From assembly GCA_002749535.1 (NCBI GenBank), contig MZZL01000408.1, positions 859,465 through 923,464 on the forward strand: a stretch of 64,000 bases of DNA, in the 5' to 3' direction. Shown here piece by piece: positions 1 through 10,748 of the stretch (the stretch's first letter is position 1; each line of letters starts with the position of its first letter). The translations under genes were made by a program, and so were the position numbers. Source of the DNA: Apophysomyces variabilis (taxonomy: Eukaryota; Mucoromycota; Mucoromycetes; Mucorales; Mucoraceae). The notes below the pieces were generated by a model. The model worked only from the letters and a program-made list of their open reading frames with translations. It did no database searches and was not told where the DNA came from.

Positions 1-8
1 GCTTACAA

Positions 9-54
9 GCTCTTTTTTTTTCTTTCTGTTTCTTTTTCTTTTTCTTTTTCTTTT
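9..54. repeat. pyrimidine-rich low-complexity tract
   Basis: The tract has repeated TTTCTT units with almost no purine on the + strand. It could be the 3' end of a gene lying left of the window or a promoter CT-tract. I see no gene between 55 and about 560. Confidence 0.6.
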
Positions 55-559
55 GCACACAAAAGACTTACTCTCTGTAGCTGCTAGAGAAACTCCTCAA
101 ACGAAGCAATAAGAAAGGGAGAAGAAGGAAATGGCCCAAATCCTTTCGTAGCGGTTCCTTGTCCTGCCGCAGTTCAGGTCTGGGAGTGGTTCCTCAGAAA
201 CTTCTCAAGGTCAGCTATATACTCTGGGAGTTGCACTGGCCTTGACCGCTTGCGATTGGCATCTGGCTACCGGCCGATAGGAACTTTGGTCAAAAGTAAC
301 TGTAGATACATGGACACGGCTAAATATGATTTACCCACAAAAATTTGCTTAGTTGGCCGACACTGATGGGAAGCTCCTTTGAAGGTGTGATACCTTGGCT
401 AGCTTTACCGACCTGCACGATCTGGCATTCTTTGCATCAACATGTTCTCTCGTCATACTGGACGATTCCGTTCAAACTCCCACTTTATATTTATCTTAAC
501 ATGTAACACTGTGTACTCCTTTACATTAAAACAGCCAATGACTATTTTACGTTAGGCTC

Positions 560-2720
560 ATCACAATCATATCTTCTGTATTACTGTCTATGCATAGGAT
601 AGTAGAGAAAGTGCAGAAATTGTTCGTGTTAAGGACCACATAACCGCTGTGGTAGAGGAGGTACTGTTTTCACCGGACTACAAGGAGGCATCCAGGAATC
701 CCGTATCCAACTACTTTTTGTCCGGCTGAATTCGGATGTTTTTTCTCTACTGTATATTTCGGTGAATGGCGAGCTTGACCCCTCTGCTTTGGCTGCCTGG
801 ATGATCTGTGTAACTTTAAGAGCGTTCTCCTTGGGCTCATTAAACCGTTGTACATACATATGCGTTGAATCCTTACCCTAAACATCAACAGGCTGTCCAA
901 AGAAGATCTGAACTGTTCTATACGTGTTAGACCAGCAGGAATTTTGAGCTTCATGTGCGGCCGCGTCTCAGCCACATACAAGCCATTCGCCGCGAGCTTA
1001 AGCTGCACAGCTTCACCAAACAGACCTGCACTTAACATTAGTACGTACTATAGGTTCCATTGCTTCAAATACAACTGAACACTAACCGACAATCTGCATA
1101 TTCAAGATAGCAAGGTCTTTTATATCATCATCAGATGGGTTACAAGCCACTACGTCGTCGAGCATCTGTTTCGCTTCCAAGATGAGCTTTGTGCGGTCTT
1201 TTTTTATTTGCCCTTTTTCTTGATAACGCTTCATCTCCACCATAGCAACGTCGTACTGGTCTGAACCAATGTGCGCAATGATCCGGACGTCGACTTTGTA
1301 TCCTGGAGTTGCTGTAGAAAATTTCTGTCGTTTATTCGAATTTTTGCTGCTAATCGACACGGATTCCCCACTAGGATATATTCGTTAGTTTGTGTACCTG
1401 GTCTGTTTTGCCCTACCATTTCACCTGTAAATCTGTATTTTTGAACAAATATCGTATGATTGGTCCCCAGATAATACATAGATAATCCGACTCTGTTGGG
1501 GTATAACGAGCAGTATCTTGGAATATATAGGCATCGGACTCGAAATAATTTAACCTAAATAGCTGTTTGCATTCATGAAAGCACATCATTAAAGATTACA
1601 AATGGCAATATATATCCACAATATCTGATTCCAGGCTTTTTGTCGGCGGAAACGAGCTTCTCACGCTATGACTAATAAATTGGCAGCTGTTATTTGTACG
1701 GGCCTTGATTTGCTTTGTGCATCAATGTCAGAGGAATGTCAGACACCTTACATTATGTCCTTTTACTTGCCTTTTCAAATGGCTCGATGTACTTCTTGAA
1801 CGCGCTGCTGAAATCTATCGGTTTGCTTACACTTCCAAGCTTGTCAGTAATTTCACCCCATTGATTTACAGTGAACAGGGACTTTTGTGAGTTTCGAGAG
1901 AAATCGGATATGTCAATCACAGAATTGAGTCCGAGGCTATGATACATTATTAACCGTCTTTCCAGTTATAGAAAGACAAAATACATTTACCATATCATCT
2001 GTTGTTTATCTTTACTCAATGTCAAGTACTTCTCCCAATGTTTTACAGCTTCCCTTTTCACTACGGTTGCAATGGAATGCCGGAGATCTGAGACCATGAT
2101 ACCGTCATTTTCGCGAATAGCCTTGTGATAAGAGTCAAAAATGTGTCGTATACTAGGATCGGGACATACTGGTCGCACGAGTCGCATTGGGTAGGAAACG
2201 CAACACAGATTCCAGATACGTCTCACTGCCCGAAGGGCTATTTTCATCATCGTACCTTAGCACTCACAGTGATCTCCACTATCGCTCTTTTTCTTTTCTG
2301 CCCTGCTAAATTTTGCATTGCCTCGTGGATCTCTATCTGTTGCGCTACAGCAGTCTTCACAGCAGATTCAGTAGCCTTTTTCTCTACTTGAGTAATCGCA
2401 GATTCGATCTCTTTGCTTCTCCAATACTTCGTCATGGCAACCGTTCGAAGGATCTACCAAAGCAGTTAGGCAACTCTTCGGGGTAGGCATATTCGAAGAC
2501 GGACAGCAAAGCTATCACGCGAAAATCTCATGATCCAGTCGAGCAGACGCTTGTCCTCTACCTCTTGCAACAAGCTATTGATTTCACTCATCAATAATTT
2601 TTCCGCTTGCGCACGATCCTCGGCAGAGTAGCCTAGCGTGTCAAAAAACCGAGTAAGCTCAAAAGTGGTATAATTCTCTTTGATATACTGTTTGACATCC
2701 CTAATGTCACTGTCAGTACC
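560..2720 (-). CDS. uncharacterised intron-rich gene, possibly decayed
   Basis: Several minus-strand open blocks follow one another in order. About 2720-2490 encodes a helical stretch with YIKENYTTFELTRFF. About 2435-2250 is Lys/Glu/Ala-rich with a coiled-coil look. About 2180-1987 includes the run IRENDGIMVSDLRHSI. About 1360-1082 includes VDVRIIAHIGSDQYDVAMVE and a Lys-rich helix. About 1038-870 includes SLDSLLMFR. The block that pairs a hydrophobic strand with an acidic one, followed by an Asn/Met-rich helix, recalls large uncharacterised families in Mucorales genomes; that is memory, not a search. I could not fix every splice junction, the start is not found, and the stop is approximate. 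It may be a pseudogene. No function is proposed. Confidence 0.4.
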
Positions 2721-3803
2721 GATTGGACAGCTATCTTACTGCCTACATCATCGCAAACCAACTGAAAAGTTATTGGACTTGAAATGAACATGTTTTATAG
2801 TTTCAAGGGGTAATTGTTTCACATGATTAAAGTTATGCACAAACAAAGGGAGCGCCCCCCCGGCGTACTGTAGGCCCATTTTGCTGTTGCGAAATCTCAT
2901 CCCATCGGCAATACTCCTGTATGAGCTTCAGATATTATGGGATAGATTCATCCGATTTTGTTAATCAATGCTGACTGCTGCCTGTTTAACCTTCACGCTG
3001 ACATGTCTTCCATAAGCCTTATACCATGATAGTTATATTTGCTGCGGGTTATCGCGAGGGTACCCATATTCATTGGTCAGATACCGCAGAGTGCTTATGC
3101 TTTTTATTTTGATGTTTTCAGCTGCTCTACAGTTCTGTATAACTTGTGAAGCAACCGATAGGTTATGACCAAAAGTCGACTGAATTCGAGATCGATCAGT
3201 GTACGACATAGGTTTGCCGTAGAGATGCCAGTTTTATGTTCCCTCGCTTTCATGAGAGTAGATGTCAATGCTCCTTTGATCTTATCTCCTTCCGATGAAT
3301 TGTTCTACTTTATCTTATCCAGATGGCGAACTCCCTTTAATTACTTTAACATTGGGCATTTCTCACCCATGTATTCACAAAAGTAACCCACAGATGATAG
3401 CCACTCTTTTGTTACCAGGGTTCTTGATGCTCCTGTTATAAATGTACATTGACTTTTAAGTGCTTCTTGTGCATATCGCTGTTCCTGTCAGTGCTGATGT
3501 TCAAACTGTGACCAATCAAATCATTTTACGCGAATATTCTTCATCTCTCAAATAGGGGAATGGCGATTTCAATTACAACTTGAAGCGTCTGTCGCAGTAG
3601 TTTTCGAATGATGCCCGCTTTGTTCGTTAACGAAAGCAATTTATTACATTGTAGCTACACAAAACCCAAAGAATATGAACAATCACGGCCTATATAATAA
3701 GAAGTGGGAAGGGGAGGGAACAAAAGCTTTTTTAATGGGTTTTTAAAAAAACCATGTTTCTGTACAAAAAAAAAGTTCGAGCAACCTTCATTGCTGGGCA
3801 AAT
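2721..3803. other. intergenic, no gene seen
   Basis: I see no convincing coding exon on either strand here. The last 100 bases before the histone H2B stop are T/A-rich and would hold the H2B 3' UTR. Confidence 0.5.
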
Positions 3804-4172
3804 TTATTTGGAGCTGGTGTATTTGGTGACAGCCTTGGTGCCTTCGGAGACGGCGTGCTTGGCCAATTCACCGGGGAGGATGAGACGGACGGCGGTCTGG
3901 ATTTCACGCGAAGAGATGGTGGAACGCTTGTTGTAGGCGGCGAGTTTGGAGGCCTCGGTGGCAATACGTTCGAAGATATCGTTCACGAAGGAGTTGAGAA
4001 TGGACATGGCCTTGTTGGAGATACCAGTGTCGGGATGGACCTGTTTCAACACCTTGTAGATGTAGGAAGAGTAGGTCTCCTTGCGAGAGACTCTCTTCTT
4101 CTTGCCTTCGGCGGTCTTAGCCTTGACCTTCTTCTCAACGGGGGCCTTGCTTGCGGTAGAATCACCAGCCAT
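3804..4172 (-). CDS. H2B: histone H2B (copy 1)
   Basis: This is an intronless 122-residue protein. The variable Lys-rich tail ([20 protein letters not shown]) is followed by the canonical H2B histone fold, with [20 protein letters not shown], the [20 protein letters not shown] helix and the C-terminal helix ending AVTKYTSSK. Lengths and core match fungal H2B. It packages DNA as an H2A-H2B dimer in the nucleosome. The C-terminal region holds the Lys (AVTKYTSS) that is ubiquitinated by Bre1/Rad6 in other fungi. It is divergent from the H2A gene at 4626 across a 453-bp shared promoter. The TATA-like TATATA lies near 4226. A second H2B at 10179 has a different N-terminal tail but the same core. 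Confidence 0.98.
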   Translation of the reverse strand: MAGDSTASKAPVEKKVKAKTAEGKKKRVSRKETYSSYIYKVLKQVHPDTGISNKAMSILNSFVNDIFERIATEASKLAAYNKRSTISSREIQTAVRLILPGELAKHAVSEGTKAVTKYTSSK

Positions 4173-4625
4173 GTCGAATGATGTTAAAGTGTGGAAAGGT
4201 AAACTTGGGTTTGTTTTCGTTTCTTATATATAGGTTGTGTGACGCACTTTTGTTCGCCAGCAAACCCTTTTCATTCTCCACTCATCCTTTTTTTTAGCCT
4301 GTAGGAAAATTTTCTTGGTTCATTACGCGTTTCCTTTAGACAATTCATTATTTCTAGGCGTGTCAACACGAAACGAACGCGATTTATCGCCGAACTAGTA
4401 CACAATAAATGTATATAGATAATAAAATATTTTTCTAGATGGTTACGAGTTATGGTCGCGTGTGCTCCCAACGTAAGGTAAAAAGATAAAAAGAATGGGC
4501 GGCGGAGAATAAAATCCTTGATTTTTTCTCGGTCCCTTTCTCGGTATATAATGCGCCAACGACAGCGCGCCGTTGCGTAGGTTCTTTTTTTTTTTTCTCT
4601 CTTACAACCTTTGCCCTTTATCACT
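4173..4625. promoter_or_regulatory. bidirectional H2B/H2A promoter
   Basis: This is the divergent intergenic region between two histone genes. A perfect ACGCGT box is at 4325-4330, with further CGCG-containing sites nearby (GAACGCG, GTCGCGTG). TATA-like elements face each gene (TATATA about 4226 for H2B, TATATAAT 4545-4552 for H2A). ACGCGT is the MCB box bound by MBF in yeasts and drives G1/S genes. The assignment here is inference from sequence and position. Confidence 0.6.
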
Positions 4626-5021
4626 ATGTCTGGAGGAAAATCTGGTGGAAAGTCTGCTGCCGCTGCCAAGTCGCAAACCCGTTCGTCTAAGGCTGGTCTT
4701 CAGTTCCCTGTTGGCCGTATCCACCGTCTTTTGCGCCGTGGTAACTATGCTCAACGTGTCGGTGCCGGTGCACCTGTCTACCTCGCCGCCGTTCTCGAAT
4801 ACTTGGCTGCTGAAATTCTGGAATTGGCCGGTAACGCTGCCCGCGACAACAAGAAGTCTCGTATCATCCCCCGTCACTTGCAGTTGGCCATTCGTAACGA
4901 TGAGGAACTGAACAAGCTTTTGGGTCACGTTACCATCGCTCAGGGTGGTGTCTTGCCCAACATCCATGCTAACTTGCTCCCCACCAAGACCAAGAAGGCC
5001 GGTGCTTCCCAGGAACTTTAA
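4626..5021 (+). CDS. H2A: histone H2A (copy 1)
   Basis: This is an intronless 131-residue H2A. The N-terminal tail has [14 protein letters not shown], followed by the H2A fold ([20 protein letters not shown], acidic-patch helix [20 protein letters not shown]). The C-terminus is SQEL, the SQ[E/D]-hydrophobic motif phosphorylated at DNA breaks. In most fungi the main H2A therefore doubles as H2A.X, as here. The ATG follows a T-rich leader. The coding sequence and 408 bp of 3' flank are identical to copy 2 at 5561. Confidence 0.97.
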   Translation: MSGGKSGGKSAAAAKSQTRSSKAGLQFPVGRIHRLLRRGNYAQRVGAGAPVYLAAVLEYLAAEILELAGNAARDNKKSRIIPRHLQLAIRNDEELNKLLGHVTIAQGGVLPNIHANLLPTKTKKAGASQEL

Positions 5022-5429
5022 GCATTTGGTTGTTTTTTATTTCCTTATTATCGAGAACGTTATTTGGGATTCTGTACAAACAAAAAAAAGAGAGCATTGG
5101 TTCAGCCCAATTCTTTATCGTCTTTTTCCTCTATCTACCCCGTTATTATTATTATGTACATAGCGTTTGATTTCAGTTGCGTGATAATGAAAGCATTCAT
5201 TTCAAAAACTATACATCTTTTGTTTGTGAAGCTGAGACAATGTCTTTGTCCATCTTGATTTCTGCATGATCAATTGTTTGCTACATTTTTTCAACGTAAA
5301 TTTATTTTAAGGTTCAAGAAGTTAAGAAACCAAGAGCGTTGGTTTTCATGGTCAGCTTACATAGATACTAATATAGATCTACACATACTAAATCATTCTT
5401 TCCCTTCCCTTTCCTCAAACCAAAAAAAA
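4626..5429 (+). repeat. direct duplicate, unit 1 (H2A CDS plus 3' flank)
   Basis: By eye these 804 bp are identical to 5561-6364: the whole H2A coding region and the whole 3' flank up to a run of A. Identity stops at the ATG on the 5' side. Unit 1 ends at the single N at 5430. A perfect duplicate including non-coding DNA that stops at an N suggests an assembly join. Confidence 0.9.
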
Positions 5430-5430
5430 N
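5430..5430. other. single ambiguous base at a probable join
   Basis: One N lies in a poly-A run. To its left is the 3' flank of H2A copy 1. To its right starts the promoter that also lies, inverted, at 9709-9838. The base aligned to this N in unit 2 is A (6365). Confidence 0.8.
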
Positions 5431-5560
5431 CGCGTGATAAACGTGACGCGTTTCCCATGACTCCGATGAATATATAAAGCTCTCCCTTTGTTACCCATTG
5501 CATAGCTCCCGAACGTTTGTCCGTAACCTTTTTCTTTTTTAAATCACCTTTACTATCATT
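5431..5560 (+). promoter_or_regulatory. H2A copy 2 promoter, inverted duplicate of 9709-9838
   Basis: The region holds an ACGCGT box (5446-5451) and TATATAAA (5471-5478). The 130 bp equal the reverse complement of 9709-9838, the promoter of the third H2A, and differ from the promoter of copy 1. Confidence 0.85.
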
Positions 5561-5956
5561 ATGTCTGGAGGAAAATCTGGTGGAAAGTCTGCTGCCGCTG
5601 CCAAGTCGCAAACCCGTTCGTCTAAGGCTGGTCTTCAGTTCCCTGTTGGCCGTATCCACCGTCTTTTGCGCCGTGGTAACTATGCTCAACGTGTCGGTGC
5701 CGGTGCACCTGTCTACCTCGCCGCCGTTCTCGAATACTTGGCTGCTGAAATTCTGGAATTGGCCGGTAACGCTGCCCGCGACAACAAGAAGTCTCGTATC
5801 ATCCCCCGTCACTTGCAGTTGGCCATTCGTAACGATGAGGAACTGAACAAGCTTTTGGGTCACGTTACCATCGCTCAGGGTGGTGTCTTGCCCAACATCC
5901 ATGCTAACTTGCTCCCCACCAAGACCAAGAAGGCCGGTGCTTCCCAGGAACTTTAA
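5561..5956 (+). CDS. H2A: histone H2A (copy 2, possibly an assembly duplicate)
   Basis: The protein is identical to copy 1 (131 residues, C-terminal SQEL). Upstream DNA matches the third H2A in inverted orientation, and downstream DNA matches copy 1. The gene is thus a hybrid of the other two H2A loci, with the switch somewhere inside the identical coding region. It could be gene conversion with duplication. A misassembly is simpler, since an N marks the left edge and a gap disrupts the third H2A. Real H2A number in this cluster may be two. Confidence 0.75.
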   Translation: MSGGKSGGKSAAAAKSQTRSSKAGLQFPVGRIHRLLRRGNYAQRVGAGAPVYLAAVLEYLAAEILELAGNAARDNKKSRIIPRHLQLAIRNDEELNKLLGHVTIAQGGVLPNIHANLLPTKTKKAGASQEL

Positions 5957-6514
5957 GCATTTGGTTGTTTTTTATTTCCTTATTATCGAGAACGTTATTT
6001 GGGATTCTGTACAAACAAAAAAAAGAGAGCATTGGTTCAGCCCAATTCTTTATCGTCTTTTTCCTCTATCTACCCCGTTATTATTATTATGTACATAGCG
6101 TTTGATTTCAGTTGCGTGATAATGAAAGCATTCATTTCAAAAACTATACATCTTTTGTTTGTGAAGCTGAGACAATGTCTTTGTCCATCTTGATTTCTGC
6201 ATGATCAATTGTTTGCTACATTTTTTCAACGTAAATTTATTTTAAGGTTCAAGAAGTTAAGAAACCAAGAGCGTTGGTTTTCATGGTCAGCTTACATAGA
6301 TACTAATATAGATCTACACATACTAAATCATTCTTTCCCTTCCCTTTCCTCAAACCAAAAAAAAAGGCCCTCCAAAATGAACAAGCAATGTTTTTTTTTC
6401 TTTTTGCAGTGATTTTCAATTTGTATTTGGATCGATATCGGAAAAAGTTTATATACAAAAAATGCTGAGGTTGTTATATTTGAAAAATATAGGAAAAATA
6501 GGGAAGTATAACAT

Positions 6515-7742
<1,228 letters not shown>

Positions 7743-8504
7743 TTCGTTTTTTTTTAACAAAGTGTAATATCGGCGCCGTTATTCACCTTAAAAGAAAAAC
7801 CTTATGTACAGTTTTCTTCCCAATTTGACTTTTGAGTCTTCATTTTTCGCTTGTATGTATGTTCCTTATCACACCTTCATTTTTTCCGTCGTAAACATTA
7901 AAATTTTTCGTCGAAAGGGCAAGTCCCACAAACATGAATTTGAGAGATGTACAATGTTAGTGATGGGCTGTTAAGAATAGAACTAAGTTCCAATTCTTGA
8001 TGTTCTCAGAGTCGGTATACTTACTACGACTGCATTCGTTTCTTTGCAACATGGTGCTATTCCAAAACAAAAGAAAGTTTATGTTCTGTAGCAAAGTAGG
8101 CTGGAGTGTCACAAGAAGCTGGTCGTATAACGGTGTCTTCAAAAAAGAAAACTGATCAGCAGCAAGATGTTCAAATACGGGTATGATCCAGTATCTGGCA
8201 ATCCACAATTGATAATGCTTTTTTCGATCGTTCAAGGTTGTACTACCTGCAAAGTGGATTCGAATAAGCGATGTCTCAATTTGGATATTTCCTTACTAAG
8301 GCCCTTTCCACAGCAGTCATAACTTCATTTTGAAGTTCGATAAAAAAGAAAACTGGATGGGACTCTAAGACGGTGATTTGATTCGGCACTATGTGCACGT
8401 TTCATTTATTATGTACAGCTGCATGACTAAAATTCTACACGGAACGATGACATATGGGATTTTACGGGAATGGTGTGCGTTGGTTTGAAAGGTTAACAGT
8501 AAAC
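7743..8504. other. intergenic between convergent H3 and H2A
   Basis: T-rich 3' flanks of both genes are present. I see no coding exon. Confidence 0.5.
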
Positions 8505-9708
8505 TTAGAGTTCCTGGGAAGCACCGGCCTTCTTGGTCTTGGTGGGGAGCAAGTTAGCATGGATGTTGGGCAAGACACCACCCTGAGCGATGGTAACGTG
8601 ACCCAAAAGCTTGTTCAGTTCCTCATCGTTACGAATGGCCAACTGCAAGTGACGGGGGATGATANNNNNNNNNNNNNNNNNNNNNNNNNNNNNNNNNNNN
8701 NNNNNNNNNNNNNNNNNNNNNNNNNNNNNNNNNNNNNNNNNNNNNNNNNNNNNNNNNNNNNNNNNNNNNNNNNNNNNNNNNNNNNNNNNNNNNNNNNNNN
8801 NNNNNNNNNNNNNNNNNNNNNNNNNNNNNNNNNNNNNNNNNNNNNNNNNNNNNNNNNNNNNNNNNNNNNNNNNNNNNNNNNNNNNNNNNNNNNNNNNNNN
8901 NNNNNNNNNNNNNNNNNNNNNNNNNNNNNNNNNNNNNNNNNNNNNNNNNNNNNNNNNNNNNNNNNNNNNNNNNNNNNNNNNNNNNNNNNNNNNNNNNNNN
9001 NNNNNNNNNNNNNNNNNNNNNNNNNNNNNNNNNNNNNNNNNNNNNNNNNNNNNNNNNNNNNNNNNNNNNNNNNNNNNNNNNNNNNNNNNNNNNNNNNNNN
9101 NNNNNNNNNNNNNNNNNNNNNNNNNNNNNNNNNNNNNNNNNNNNNNNNNNNNNNNNNNNNNNNNNNNNNNNNNNNNNNNNNNNNNNNNNNNNNNNNNNNN
9201 NNNNNNNNNNNNNNNNNNNNNNNNNNNNNNNNNNNNNNNNNNNNNNNNNNNNNNNNNNNNNNNNNNNNNNNNNNNNNNNNNNNNNNNNNNNNNNNNNNNN
9301 NNNNNNNNNNNNNNNNAGTTCCTGGGAAGCACCGGCCTTCTTGGTCTTGGTGGGGAGCAAGTTAGCATGGATGTTGGGCAAGACACCACCCTGAGCGATG
9401 GTAACGTGACCCAAAAGCTTGTTCAGTTCCTCATCGTTACGAATGGCCAACTGCAAGTGACGGGGGATGATACGAGACTTCTTGTTGTCGCGGGCAGCGT
9501 TACCGGCCAATTCCAGAATTTCAGCAGCCAAGTATTCGAGAACGGCGGCGAGGTAGACAGGTGCACCGGCACCGACACGTTGAGCATAGTTACCACGGCG
9601 CAAAAGACGGTGGATACGGCCAACAGGGAACTGAAGACCAGCCTTAGACGAACGGGTTTGCGACTTGGCAGCGGCAGCAGACTTTCCACCAGATTTTCCT
9701 CCAGACAT
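8505..9708 (-). CDS. H2A: histone H2A (copy 3, interrupted by an assembly gap)
   Basis: The 5' part (9708 down to 9317) encodes H2A from [10 protein letters not shown] up to the penultimate residue (SQE), where the gap begins. After the 652-base gap, 8664-8505 again encodes the last 52 residues and the stop. The DNA on both sides of the gap is therefore the same H2A 3' coding segment (about 157 bp). The biological gene is most likely an ordinary 131-residue H2A with the gap spurious. Here the last Leu codon is CTC, whereas copies 1 and 2 use CTT, so this is a distinct locus. It is divergent from H2B at 10179. Confidence 0.85.
8665..9316. other. assembly gap (run of N)
   Basis: The gap is 652 unknown bases inside H2A copy 3. 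The flanks repeat each other, so the gap length is not informative and may be zero or negative. Confidence 0.95.
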
Positions 9709-10178
9709 AATGATAGTAAAGGTGATTTAAAAAAGAAAAAGGTTACGGACAAACGTTCGGGAGCTATGCAATGGGTAACAAAGGGAGAGCTTTATATATT
9801 CATCGGAGTCATGGGAAACGCGTCACGTTTATCACGCGCCATGAGATTAAAAAAGACAAAAAAGGTAATCATGGTGCTTTGGGCATTGTCACTTTTCCAC
9901 AGTGAGTGAAAAAGATAAAAAATTAGAAAAAATTTTTTTTATTCGATATATTGCCTGATTGTCGTGTATTAACGTGATAAAACGTGTTTACTTAACGCGT
10001 TTATTATTTGGATCAATGCAGGAAACGCGTATGGGTATTGATAACGAAAAAGGAAAGACAAAAAAACAAAGTTGGAAATTGTGAGACGCGTGGTCAACGC
10101 AAGTCACAGGAAAGCTCCGTGGTATAAAAACGCTGCATCTTAACATTTCTATCAACCATTTTCCCATCCTCACTACAC
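9709..10178. promoter_or_regulatory. bidirectional H2A/H2B promoter with four MCB boxes
   Basis: Perfect ACGCGT boxes are at 9818-9823, 9995-10000, 10025-10030 and 10086-10091, with extra ACGTG/CACGCG variants between. A TATA-like TATATA near 9793 faces H2A and TATAAAAA (10123-10130) faces H2B. Four MCB hexamers in 470 bp is well above chance in AT-rich DNA. It fits S-phase control of histone genes by an MBF-like factor; this is inferred from yeasts and not shown here. Confidence 0.7.
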
Positions 10179-10553
10179 ATGGCTCCCAAATCCGAGAAAC
10201 CCACTGCTGGCAAAGCCCCTGCCACCGAAAAGAAGGTCAAGTCCGCCGATGGAAAGAAGAAGAGAGTCTCTCGCAAGGAGACCTACTCTTCCTACATCTA
10301 CAAGGTGTTGAAACAGGTCCATCCCGACACTGGTATCTCCAACAAGGCCATGTCCATTCTCAACTCCTTCGTGAACGATATCTTCGAACGTATTGCCACC
10401 GAGGCCTCCAAACTCGCCGCCTACAACAAGCGTTCCACCATCTCTTCGCGTGAAATCCAGACCGCCGTCCGTCTCATCCTCCCCGGTGAATTGGCCAAGC
10501 ACGCCGTCTCCGAAGGCACCAAGGCTGTCACCAAATACACCAGCTCCAAATAA
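10179..10553 (+). CDS. H2B: histone H2B (copy 2)
   Basis: This is an intronless 124-residue H2B. Its tail ([20 protein letters not shown]) differs from copy 1 in sequence and length, while the fold from [13 protein letters not shown] to the end is identical. Such tail divergence with a frozen core is usual among paralogous fungal H2Bs. Confidence 0.98.
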   Translation: MAPKSEKPTAGKAPATEKKVKSADGKKKRVSRKETYSSYIYKVLKQVHPDTGISNKAMSILNSFVNDIFERIATEASKLAAYNKRSTISSREIQTAVRLILPGELAKHAVSEGTKAVTKYTSSK

Positions 10554-10748
10554 GCAGCCTTAACCTTTATTCTCAAAAACCCATCGCACCGTACCTTAGC
10601 TTTTACCTATCCGCTTTTTTTTTCTATGTACAGATCACTCTTTTGATGGTAAATACACATCTTGCTATCCGCTTTATGGTTTCGTCAATGTAAAAAGTCA
10701 TTAAAAAACCAATCATTCCAGAACTTAAATATTACGTTTTTATTTCAT

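Noticed and set aside
4602..4967. Long open frames antisense to each H2A, H2B, H3 and H4 gene
   Set aside because: They are mirror frames caused by the codon bias of histone genes and have no independent features.
8454..9909. Very long open frames across the N gap
   Set aside because: They exist only because N bases contain no stop codons.
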